Assembly: GCA_036346375.1 (NCBI GenBank)
Contig: CM070517.1
Span: 14,673,161-14,737,160 of the forward strand
DNA from: Guadua angustifolia
Taxonomy: Eukaryota > Streptophyta > Magnoliopsida > Poales > Poaceae
Length of the DNA: 64,000 nucleotides
Direction of reading: 5' to 3'
Under the pieces are notes generated by a model, which saw only the letters and a program-made list of their open reading frames with translations, did no database searches and was not told where the DNA came from. Below, in pieces: positions 43,255-52,645 of the stretch; within the stretch, counting starts at the first letter, position 1; each line of letters starts with the position of its first letter. The translations under genes were made by a program, and so were the position numbers.

Positions 43255-43705
43255 ATCACACAGGAAGGCCAGGATGGGATCCATCCACTGACCCCCCCGA
43301 CCAAGTGCGGCGATCTCATTATGATCGCCCGGGTACACCGCCTGGCTAGGCGTTTCCACCAGTACTGCCTTGGCGGTGTTACCGTTCCGCCTCCCGGAGC
43401 CGAGGGATGTAGTATCCGCATCGTCGGCCCCGCCGGAGTTGGGGGCCGAGACTGGTGCGTTGTCTCCCCACGCGGAACTGGGGGATATGGCAGCCGCATC
43501 GTCGGCCCCGCCGGAGTTGGGGGTCGAGGCAGATGCGTTGCCTCCCCTCACGGGATCGAGGGATGTGGCAGCCGCGTCGTCGTCCCCACCAGAGCTAGAG
43601 ACTGAGACGGATGTAGTGCCTCCCTGCCCGGAATTGGAGGATGGAACAGCCGCACCATTGGCCCCGCCAGAGTTGGGGGTAGCAATGGACGGTCGCACAA
43701 ACCTT
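43255..43705 (-). repeat. Repeat-coded Ser/Gly/Ala-rich linker of Tat-2 polyprotein, left part
   Basis: Between RNase H and integrase, 43370-43698 encodes several tandem copies of a 'PNSGGADDA'-like unit from a DNA repeat of about 70 bp with the core 'ccgccggagttgggggtcgaggc'. The array continues on the other side of the CACTA insertion (60511-60720). It ends at 43703-43705 with CTT, the CACTA target duplication. Confidence 0.78.
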
Positions 43706-44190
43706 CACTACTACAGAAAAGCTAATCACAGATGGTTCGGAAACCTCATCATAGACGGTTTTCTAAACCATCTGTAAGCAAGTATTAGTGAAGACAAAGA
43801 ATCATTGCAGACGGTTTTCCAACCGTCATGCTCTTTAACATCACGAGCGGTTCCAATTACAAACCGCTCGTGATGTGGTATCTTCTGACGGTTTCGCCAT
43901 TTAACCGTCTATGATGATTAGCATATCTCAGACAGTTTTAAGTAAGAACCATCTGTGAAGTGTAAAACATCACAGACGGTTTCACTTTCGAACCGTCTAT
44001 CATGATTGGCATATCTCAGACGGTTTTAAAGAAGAGCCGTCTGTGAAGTATAATATATCACAGACGGTTCCAATTTTAAACCATTTGTGATGTTTCCTCA
44101 TCACAGACGGTGCCGCAGTGGAACCGTCTATGATTTGTGCCTATTCATAGACGGTTCTTCGTTAGAATTGTCTGTGATGTTTTTTTTCTA
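43706..44190. repeat. Left subterminal repeat array of the CACTA element
   Basis: About a dozen copies of a 10-14-bp motif around 'cagacggtt' occur alternately in direct and inverted orientation, spaced roughly 20-40 bp. In En/Spm elements such motifs bind the element's DNA-binding protein. Pairing between neighbours would give hairpins. Confidence 0.88.
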
Positions 44191-44588
44191 TTTTATACTA
44201 AATTTAATATATTGGCTAGCCTCAGGAATTGCTAGCCATGCCCTCTGAAACAAAAGACAGTATACATAGTATGACTAGCATATTATTATGACAAATTTAA
44301 AAATTGTACTCCAATCACATGTTACACAACATACAGCGTATCCATTTTATGAATCAACTAACATCACACATTACAACATATGCACAGCGCATCGATCCAT
44401 TTCAGAAATGCAACAAATGTATACTGTCCTGAGTAGAATCTGCAGTACAAATGGCACATTATAACAAATGTACTAACGAATTGGATTCAGAAGTATAAAT
44501 GACAAATTCACTTCAGAAGGTTTAGAAATTAATATTAATTGTCCGGTAAACTCATTGTTGAGCCCTGAGTAGCATCTGCCCATTGGAT
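44191..44588. other. Non-coding 3' flank of the Ulp1-like gene
   Basis: AT-rich sequence lies between the left subterminal array and the Ulp1-like stop codon. It has internal near-repeats such as 'cattttatgaatc', 'acatattacaacat' and 'ataacaaatgtac' but no gene. Confidence 0.5.
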
Positions 44589-46560
44589 TTAAGACCTCAC
44601 GCAGCAAGAAGGCACAGAGCTGTCCTCAAATACTTCGAAGGTCAACCTGTTCCAATGTAGTTTCAGCTCATTGCCAAGCCTGTCAATGAGAAAAGTAAAG
44701 TCTTGCGTGTATATAAATTAAAAAGTGGAGACATTTGTTGGAAGATTGACAGACCTGCATGACATTGGTTTGCTTGGAACCAATGAGGAGTGACATGTTG
44801 TGGCAAACATAGAATCCACATAGGTCAGTGGCCATTGGCTGCTGGTGGCACTGCCAAAACAAAATAGTTTAGTTAGTTCCGAAGGTATTATAATGGAGTG
44901 TGAATGATTATTGCATACTATCGGATACCGAAAAGTTAAAAATATGCTTTAGGTGGGCGGGCCCTTCTTGTGTAGCCCTCCATTTTGTAGGCACCGAACG
45001 ACGTGTCGAGAAAATCTCTGATAGGCTTCAAATCGTGGGTGCCGCCTTTTTTAGAATCAAGATAAATGACCCGGTTCTGTCTCGATATAATTACGATTAG
45101 AACCCAGTGATACCTACAAAGGTATGTCGTCATGGTCACTGAACCTAACTTCGAGGTGAGATATATAGTAGAATCAATGAGTATAGCATTTGGACGAAGC
45201 ACTTACTGCGGGTTGTAGGGTAAAAGTATGAATTTTTTGTCCGAATGAGCCCGCATTACTTTTTCCATGTACTCGTAAACGAATTGTTTATTTTCGTCCA
45301 TGGTTTGCTTGGACAAAATGTGTGGGTCGACGAAACCTACCGGTTCTTTCCTTGTTATTGCTTCGTGGATCATGAATCTACATATACAAAATGAAGGATG
45401 ATATATATATGACATTTATCGGTGCGTCAGAAATGTAGACGGTGCACTTACATTGACCAGCATCTTATGAGTGAGGCGTCGAGCGCTCTGAGGTTGTATA
45501 GATCGAACAAGTCGTTGAAGCCGACCACAAAGACGCCATCTAAAGCCCGGTGTAAGAAATACTCCTCTGAGAAGGTCACGGAGATACTTGTTTGCCATTC
45601 TACCACTGGCTTGTTGGCTTGTTGCATGCACCATTGTTGCAATCTAAAGCAGGATAATGAAAGCGTCTCCTTGTGGTTAGCTGGTACGAATGGTTGCCCC
45701 AGCTCGAATTGCCGTGCCAATGGGGCAAACGAAAAGTCATAGGCTGACGTGGTATATTTCGATTTGCCCTTGTCTCCGCGTGCCTTGCTACCAAGCTTCG
45801 TCTTCACAGGAAATGATTGGGCCCTTACTATAAGAACGGTCTGCGCGGGACGAGACGCTGTAGCCGATTTGGCTGGCTCGTTTCGTGCATGGCATGGCTC
45901 CGGTAGTGTTGGTAGCTCCGGCGCATGATGTGGTGCCTCTAGGACTGCTTGTACCTTCGGTGCCCCTAGGCGGGCATCGAAGGAGATGCCCTTCTTGGGC
46001 CACTGGATGAATGTGCCGATAGCATCTTCTAGTGTGACGAGCTCGTCGTTTGGGGGGAAGTCCAGCGTGATGGCCTAGAAAATTTCATGTACACCATCGA
46101 CATTGACCTTCGCATAGCCCGGCTGTAACGAATGACCGTGCAGTAATGCCCCTTCTCCGGATGCATACGCTTGTCCCCAAGCAGCCTGCAGGGGAACAGA
46201 GCCGTTGGCAAGCCTCACTTGCAGATTGTACGGTATGGGCACCTACATAAGGGTACATAAGTAATTAGCTAACACGTCCAACATTAAAAGTGTAGGTAAG
46301 GATCATTGTAGACATGTTACCTGCATGTTGTCATCAGGAGGAAATCTAGCTTCATACACCTTTGCCTCAGGGGCGGACGCGCAACTGCTCCGACGGTTGG
46401 TTGGGCTGAACTGCACATGTGCTTCTTGGGCTAGCACGTTCTGTGCCTGCCTCTCCTTAGCCACCCTTTGCTCCAGCCTTTCCTCGAGGCTTCGTAGCTG
46501 ATCATTGAACTGCACTCTAAGCCTTTCCTCAACCCTTTCCTCAAATACAAACTTTGTGTG
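44589..46560 (-). pseudogene. Ulp1-like (C48) cysteine protease gene of the CACTA element, 5' part missing
   Basis: Minus-strand exons from about 46560: a coiled-coil start ('RSLEERLEQRVAKE', near 46470), an intron around 46315-46240, then 'PIPYNLQVRL', 'VTLEDAIGTFIQWPKKGISF' and the protease domain. The catalytic histidine ('HWVLIVI', about 45105-45125) and aspartate ('VIYLDS', about 45062-45082) are present. A further exon (44850-44755) has the catalytic cysteine in 'DLCGFYVC', and the last exon ends at the stop 44589-44591. Such SUMO-protease-like genes recur as second genes in plant CACTA elements with unknown purpose. At least one in-frame stop (about 46074) and an unclear start make this copy defective. 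Confidence 0.75.
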
Positions 46561-47480
46561 CTCTGAATGAACTTGAGATGTATTTTAATGATCTAATGCT
46601 TAGTATCCTTTTAATTCAGTTCATTCAGTTCATAATATGCTAGTTTGTTTTATTCCTTTATGCTCTGATATTTTCTGAACACAAATTAAACTGATCTTCA
46701 GCTGTTAATAAGAAAAATTGATAATAATAAATATTAAGGATCTAATATAGTCCAAATATGTCATGATTATTAAAGTTCTGATCATGCATCCATTAAGGGG
46801 GAGTACCTACTGCAACTTCTGCATAATACTCTGTCAAGCTAACTTTGTTTTGCAGAATATTTAAGAGAGGAATTAATTTTGTTGTGCTCTCAGATTTTAG
46901 GGTTTGGATGAAGATAAGGATCTTCACCACACAAATGGACTAGACTAATCAATTCAATAACTTAAGCCTTGAACCCTTACCACCTTAGCATGCACATGAA
47001 ATGATTAAGTATTATTCACTGTTATAAAATCAACGTGTTCAGATCAGCTAGAAAATGTCAATTTTATCCGCAAGCAAATATCTGATCAGACTAATAACAG
47101 TGGCAATATATATTGTAGGTTCAGATCAGTTCAAAGATCACTTAACAGAATAAATATAAGCAACTTAGTTCATATTAATATAAGCAAAATCAACTGACAG
47201 AAGCAACTAGTACCTGACCACTAGCTAGCTAAATCAGATCAACATCTATGAACCAATCAACAGACAGTGATATAATACTGACAAAATCAAAGCGATAACA
47301 GAAATGAATACAAATTGAGCAGAACCGTGAATATAATTCAATAATTTCATACAAGTCTAGCAGTTCAAGGCTTAAATCATTTCATCAATTGTCATATTCA
47401 TGTAGTAACCCTAATTTCATCACAGAGCAACACTAGTATCTCAGTCAGCAAGAATCAAGTGCAGAACTGAAAATACTCAC
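46561..47480. other. AT-rich non-coding part of the CACTA element
   Basis: No sustained frame is visible. It probably holds the leader and introns of the Ulp1-like gene. The words 'gatcagatc' and 'tcagttcat' recur, but no terminal repeats or target duplications are seen. Confidence 0.45.
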
Positions 47481-47519
47481 AGAGGGAACAACACTCAAAT
47501 CGTGGAGCAAGCAAGGCAA

Positions 47520-47785
47520 AAAATAAACGGACGGGGGAGGGAGGAGGGCACCTCTGATGGAGAGGGGAGACACCACCCAGGGGGAGGGGAGACACCACCG
47601 TGGGGGAGGGAGCGGCCGAGGGGGGAGGCGCCGCCGAGGGAGGAGACCAAGGGTGAGGGAGGGCACCTCCGAGCTAGGGTGAGGGCGCGACCGAGGGGGG
47701 AGTGCCCCGCCGAGGGAGGAGACCAAGGCCGAGGGAGGGCACCTCCGAGCTAGGGCGAGGGCGCGGCCGAGGGGGAGGGAGCTAG
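47520..47785. repeat. GA/GC-rich minisatellite
   Basis: Two near-identical tandem units of about 95 bp (47625-47700 and 47700-47785) share 'gccgagggaggagaccaag', 'gagggagggcacctccgag' and 'ctagggtgagggcgc'-type words. They are preceded by two shorter repeats of 'gggggaggggagacaccac'. ORFs on either strand reflect the repeat. Confidence 0.78.
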
Positions 47786-47849
47786 GGTTACAATAAACTA
47801 AGTGTGCGCGGGACTTGGTGAAATGGTAAGCGCGCGGGATTTATTGAGT

Positions 47850-48150
47850 GGCGCGGGAAGACTATTCCAGACGGTTCTAGGATTGAACCGTCTGGGGTGT
47901 AGTCATCCTGCACGGTTCAATCCTGCAACCGCTTGGGAAAACCATTTATTGAGTGGCGGCGAAGACTATTCCGCATTTGCTTCTAGGATTGAACCGCTCC
48001 GTGTAGTCATCATGAGTTTCCCAAGCGGTTGGGATTGAACCGCCCGATGACTACACCCCTGCACGGTTCAATCTCTGAATCGTATGGAATGATTCCATCC
48101 TGCATTTGCTTAATCTTGGAACCGTCTGGGATGGGCCATTCTATATAGCT
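47850..48150. repeat. Internal inverted-motif array of the CACTA element
   Basis: Four or more copies of 'cggttctaggattgaaccg'-like inverted units with 'gtagtcatc' spacers lie between the two CACTA genes. The motif is related to, but distinct from, the terminal 'cagacggtt' array. It may mark the end of an older, merged element. Confidence 0.6.
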
Positions 48151-48460
48151 GCGTAATTTTAATCAATACATCTCAGTAATTAATACATGTCCATATAGAG
48201 CTGCTTAATTTTAATTAATACATATCAGTAATTAATACATATCCATATACACATACACCTGCTTAATTTTAATCAAACTTGTCATTAATTAAATTTAACA
48301 CTGGAACACTTGGTATATATACATAGAGGTCCTCATGACAACACTTGTTTATTATTTTGTACAAAAAATAGCCCTTCACGATGATCAACACGTGTGTAGC
48401 TAGCTTCACAAAGGTCTTCCCGGATTGTGACACTGCATTAATAGGAGGCAACTCGTCGAA
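48150..48460. other. AT-rich 3' flank of the TNP2 gene with three short repeats
   Basis: 'gcttaattttaat(c/t)aatacat' recurs around 48150, 48210 and 48255, each followed by 'ca(g)taattaatacat' and 'ccatata'. No gene is visible. Confidence 0.5.
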
Positions 48461-48580
48461 CTAATTGTATTCTTCCTCATCTACCACATTCTCGACTCCG
48501 ACAATCCTCCTTTTTCCCTGAAGAACAACGTGGCGCTGCTTGTTGGACGGGTCAGTTACATAGAAGACTTGAACAACTTG

Positions 48581-48585
48581 GTTGG
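48581..48585. repeat. Left 5-bp target duplication of chromovirus B (GTTGG)
   Basis: GTTGG precedes B and is repeated at 55707-55711 after it. This proves insertion as one unit into the CACTA transposase gene before the internal deletion. Confidence 0.9.
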
Positions 48586-49006
48586 TGTCGGGACCCGAAT
48601 TTGCAAATCCGGACCCTCCGTGTATTCAAAGACTAGTCCAGATCACGCTTAGTGCGCATGATCTCAACATTGGTACATATCACACCATAACCAACTAAAT
48701 AATAAGTACTTTGATTAAATACTCAAACTAGTTGATCGAATTTTATGGTCAAGTTACAAGATATGATTCGCAGGCTTAAGACTTATTAAAATATTCAAAT
48801 GCAACGGAAATAAAATAAACTCGTGGCGCCAACCAATTTGCCACAGCAACCGACCGGGCTCGCTTCCCTAGTTTGTCGGCTCCTCGATACTCCTCCTCCC
48901 GAAAGGTGGTTTGCTTCTTCTTCAACTGAAGTTGTGTTGTTGTGGGTGAGTACTTTGAGCACTCAAAGAAGTCATGCACATAATGCAATTCTAATATTCT
49001 ACATGC
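48586..49006 (-). repeat. Truncated 3' LTR of chromovirus B (terminal 421 bp)
   Basis: It matches the end of the full LTR (complement of 52646-53047) up to 'tattctacatgc', then switches to reverse-transcriptase sequence at 49007. The junction marks the internal deletion. Confidence 0.9.
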
Positions 49007-49790
49007 AGAAACTACGAATTTGAGTCACCGCTTTGGGTGGCTCCCAATGCAACATCGCTTCCACCTTACTTGGGTCAATCATGCGACTCCTTGGCGGTCA
49101 CCACATGTCCAAGAAATTCCACCTTGTTCTTCCGTAAGTCACACTTGCTAAACTTAGCTAAAAGTTGTCGCTCTCTTAACCTCTCGTAACTAGCTTCGGA
49201 TGCTCGCATGCTCTTCCCCGGTCTTGGAGTAAACTAGAATGTCATCTATGAACACAACAACGAACTTATCCAGTATTCCATGAAAACCTTGTTCATCATG
49301 TTCATGAAATATGCAGTGCATTTGTCAAACCGAAAGACATAACTCGTGAACTCGTAATGTCCATATCTTGACGAAAATGTTTGTCTTCGCACATCCTCCA
49401 ATCGAATCTTCAGTTGGTGATAACTTCGATCGTAGGTCAATCTTGGAGAAAACTCCGCCTCCTCTCAAGCGGTCAAACAGATCATCGATCCCGGTAGCGG
49501 ATACTTATTCTTTATAGTGACTTCATTCAAGGTTTCATGAATCCACACACATCCCAGAACTCCCGCCCTTCTTCTTGACAACAGAACCGGTGCTCCCCAT
49601 GGCGACGAACTTGGTCTAATAAATCCCTTATCCATTAACTCCTCTATCTGCTTCTTCATTTCCACTAGCTCATCGGTTGACATCCGATAAGGTCTCTTAG
49701 CTATCGGGGCTGTTCCCGGTACTAACTCGACATAAACTCTATGTCCCTGTCGGTGGCATCCTGTAAATCCTCCGAAATACATCCGGTATT
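49007..49790 (-). pseudogene. Reverse transcriptase remnant of chromovirus B
   Basis: The frame 49782-49465 carries the N-terminal motifs ('YRMSTDELVEMKKQIEEL', 'KGFIRPSSSPWGAPVL'). The frame 49440-49246 and the following sequence contain the middle part. The catalytic region at 49265-49235 is out of frame. The gene ends abruptly at the deletion junction 49006/49007, inside the region just after the 'GHVVT' motif. Confidence 0.83.
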
Positions 49791-50376
49791 CTCGACAACC
49801 GGTACATCTTCTATGCCGACGCCTTCACACTATTGACCATCAACTCGCCCATCCCGAACGCAGCGGGCTTGAAACTCTACTTTTCTCCCACAAGGACTCT
49901 CGATCGATATGACTCTTTCGTCCACAGCCTAACACAACCTTGTGCTTAGACAACCAATTCATTCCCAAAATAACATCTAAGGTCCAGTGTATCTAACACT
50001 ACTAAGTTTGCTAGAACTCCATTCCATCTATAAGCAACTTTACCCCGAACATCCTACATCGATCGGAGTTCGATCCCGGGATTGTACTAGCAATACATGC
50101 CTAAGGTTCACCATTTTCAATCCATTATTCACAGCAAAAATCCGAGATATAAACGAATCTGAAGCTCGTAATCAAATAAAAGCTGCAGCAGTCTTCGAGT
50201 TGACAAGTAACTTACCCAAAGACGACGTCCGATGTATTCACGAGACGCATCAGCGGTGACATGATTGACTCGCCTCTTACCACGATCGAGTGGCAGCCCA
50301 GACAGTGCAACTCCACGGCTTGCTCTCGCGCGCAGTGTCTTTGTTGGAGTAGTCCCAAGGTTGAAGCGAATCGGTG
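49791..50376 (-). pseudogene. Protease region of chromovirus B
   Basis: Homologous to 6530-7200 of element A, with several indels. The catalytic Asp-Ser-Gly equivalent (about 50165-50155) has shifted so that the frame 50380-50129 ends before reaching it correctly. Inactive. Confidence 0.75.
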
Positions 50377-51380
50377 TCACTCCTCCTCCTTCTTAGGACA
50401 ATAATTTGCAAATGCTCGCTCGTGATGGATAAAACAACGCTTAACTGCCGATCTTAACTGCTCCGCAGCTGCATTCCCAACTGGTGTTGGTGTCTGGAAA
50501 TTTTGTCCGGCAGGTCTTGGTACTGGTGGCGGCGTCGTCATCACATTCCTTGGCTGAAATCTGAAGAACTGGTTTGGTGCAACCCTCAAACGCTGCGCTC
50601 CCTGGCGTGCTCCCTGCTGTGCCATCCTGCGCTTCCGGTTGTCATCCAATATCAGCGCCTTGTTCACTAGCTCCTGAAAATCAGGAAAGGTGTGGGTTAT
50701 GAGTCCCACCTGCAGTCCTGAATTCAGTCCTTTCATGAATCGAGACTGCCTGGCCTTATCCGTTGCTACATCCTCAGGTGCGTAGCGTGCCAACTGTGTG
50801 AACTTATTCAGATACTCGGACACTGATTGATTGCCCTGCTTCAGTGCCCTAAACTCCTCCTTTTTCAGCTCCATTATGCCTTCGGGCACATGATATTGCC
50901 GAAAAGCAACTGTGAACTCCTCCCAGCTGATGTCCTGTGGGTGCTCCTGAGCAGCGCAGTAGTTTTCCCACCATTCAGCTGCGGTTCCTTCGAGCTGATG
51001 AGAGGCATAGAGTACCCTCTCATTTCCTTCACACAGGGTAATGTGCAACTTTCTCTCTATCGTCCTCAGCCAATCATCTCGCCTCCAATGGATTGGCATT
51101 CCCGAAAAAATGTAGGCGGTCGTGTCCTCATGAATTCCAAGCGACCTTAGTGTGGCCTCTGACTTTGGTTGACTTAGTTAACTTGGGCGGCGGCGGCGAT
51201 GACTTCTTTGCATCATGGCATGCATTAACTGGTCTGCAGGCAAATAAAGGCCCCAAAGTTCGCAGATATCAATGGCGGTGCTGGTTGGGGTCCTTGTCCT
51301 TCATCATCGATGTTTCAAATGGCGAGAACCACTTCCATTTCCTCCTTGGTTTCCACGGTGTTCACCATCCTACGATTGCT
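50377..51380 (-). pseudogene. gag of chromovirus B
   Basis: The frame 51099-50377 (240 codons) includes a long uninterrupted retrotransposon gag domain ('ERVLYASHQLEGTAAEWW', 'FMKGLNSGLQVGLI') and the proline-rich stretch before the zinc knuckle. The knuckle itself is damaged: the second cysteine has become histidine and the following spacing is altered. The N-terminal part (51100-51380) is in other frames. Compared with A, B keeps much more of gag readable. Confidence 0.85.
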
Positions 51381-51642
51381 CCATGGTTTAGAGACGAGAG
51401 GAAATAAGAATAGACAAGTAATAGAGTACTTATGCGGGGACGAAGGTGTAACACAAAATCTAACTTTATTACTTTATTAATATCTGGTATGGTTGCTCAC
51501 AATGCCTAAAGGCCTTGCAACACATACCGATCACTCACAAGCATGAAAGAAGCAAACCGAAGCTAACACTCGTGAGTCAAACGCCTCTAAGGGTGACTCT
51601 TATTCCAAGACGCGACTCAACGCAGAGTCTCAACCACTAATC

Positions 51643-52188
51643 CTAACGCCACTCCTCTAGCCATCCCCCACCGAACTTCCTCGGTGGATACACCGCAGGT
51701 GTGTTGGTGCGGTACAAACCTATCCCAACGATCCTCCATTGGATGCGCCTCCCGCACTGTGGCTCAACCTCCACCGCTCTCGCTGACCTCCACAGCTCGG
51801 GCTTCACTTCCACTTGCTCGACTTCACTTCCAGCTGCTCGGCTCGGCCGCGGCCTCTGCCAGGCTCCTCCGGGTTCAGGTCGTGTAGCTCCAAGATCGCT
51901 CGCTCGTCCGCATGTTGTCTCCAATTCCCCAATCCTCTGGATAGAGTGGGCCAAGTACTCACAAGTCTGCAACAGATGAGCCCTAAGTCGTGTGAACTCG
52001 CCACGAGACCTCTGCAGCTCTGAACCGTCCTCGTCGATAGCATCCTCTTGAGCGATAACATATCCGCCGTGGGTGATCGTGGCATCCTCCTCCTCGATGG
52101 GCTCTCGCCAGTGGCGAGTGTCTCTCGTGGGTGGTGGCGAAACATCGTGCCATCCAACTCTCAGGGTAGGTACGAGCAATCGCCTCAT
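51643..52188 (-). CDS. Extra reading frame before gag in chromovirus B ('orf0'-like), 181 codons
   Basis: Located in the leader between primer site (52641) and gag start, in the same direction as gag. The predicted product is rich in Arg/Glu with a likely helical middle ('FTRLRAHLLQTCEYLAHSI') and an acidic patch. No known domain is recognised. Long-LTR gypsy elements of rice (RIRE3/RIRE8) have been described, as far as I remember, with an extra pre-gag frame, so this may be that gene. Element A has no counterpart in its 0.6-kb leader. It could be coding or merely preserved by chance. Confidence 0.5.
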   Translation of the reverse strand: MRRLLVPTLRVGWHDVSPPPTRDTRHWREPIEEEDATITHGGYVIAQEDAIDEDGSELQRSRGEFTRLRAHLLQTCEYLAHSIQRIGELETTCGRASDLGATRPEPGGAWQRPRPSRAAGSEVEQVEVKPELWRSARAVEVEPQCGRRIQWRIVGIGLYRTNTPAVYPPRKFGGGWLEEWR

Positions 52189-52629
52189 CGCCAGACGCGA
52201 TGTCTCCTCAATCCAGCGTCAAATGACAACCTCTGGCTGTGATACGGATTCGACGGCTCGCCCTTGCCCTATCCCGAGCGTAAACCGTGATAGTGACATC
52301 CTAGGCAATATCCAGTCCTGCCTGATCCACAGTAGTCCCTCGGTAGATCGGCCTGTCATATCCTCCAAGCAGCTGCATCATACGCCAATGCTCATGGCGT
52401 ACTCTCAAAGGCGCCACCAAAAGAGTGGATCATCCTCATCTGCCAAAGGACACTCACGTGAAACTTAGATATTTTAATCAAAGCGAATATGTGTTGAATT
52501 CAGCAAGGGGTATGAAAGAAGAGAAGGGTAAGTCGAGATTGCATTATCATCTTGGCACATTTTAGCTCTTAGAAAATAGTTTTATCCTCACTACGACCAT
52601 TCTAACTAAGGGCGATCCTACATCAAGAT
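52189..52629 (-). other. Leader of chromovirus B between primer site and orf0-like frame
   Basis: Non-coding in the element direction. A plus-strand frame overlaps (52073-52468) but has no recognisable content. Confidence 0.45.
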
Positions 52630-52641
52630 GGCTCGATACCA
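52630..52641 (-). other. Primer-binding site of chromovirus B
   Basis: The complement of TGGTATCGAGCC lies four bases inside the 5' LTR end, identical to that of element A. Confidence 0.82.
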
Positions 52642-52645
52642 CCTC

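Noticed and set aside
43252..43777. Plus-strand ORFs of 117 and 135 codons in the repeat linker
   Set aside because: They mirror the tandem repeat on the coding minus strand and extend into the CACTA end, so they are not a gene.
43706..44190. CRISPR-like regularly spaced repeats
   Set aside because: The motifs alternate in orientation and vary in sequence and spacing; they are subterminal repeats of a CACTA element in plant DNA.
47445..47753. Proline/arginine-rich ORFs on both strands in the minisatellite
   Set aside because: They follow directly from the GA/GC-rich tandem repeat, with no start context or homology.
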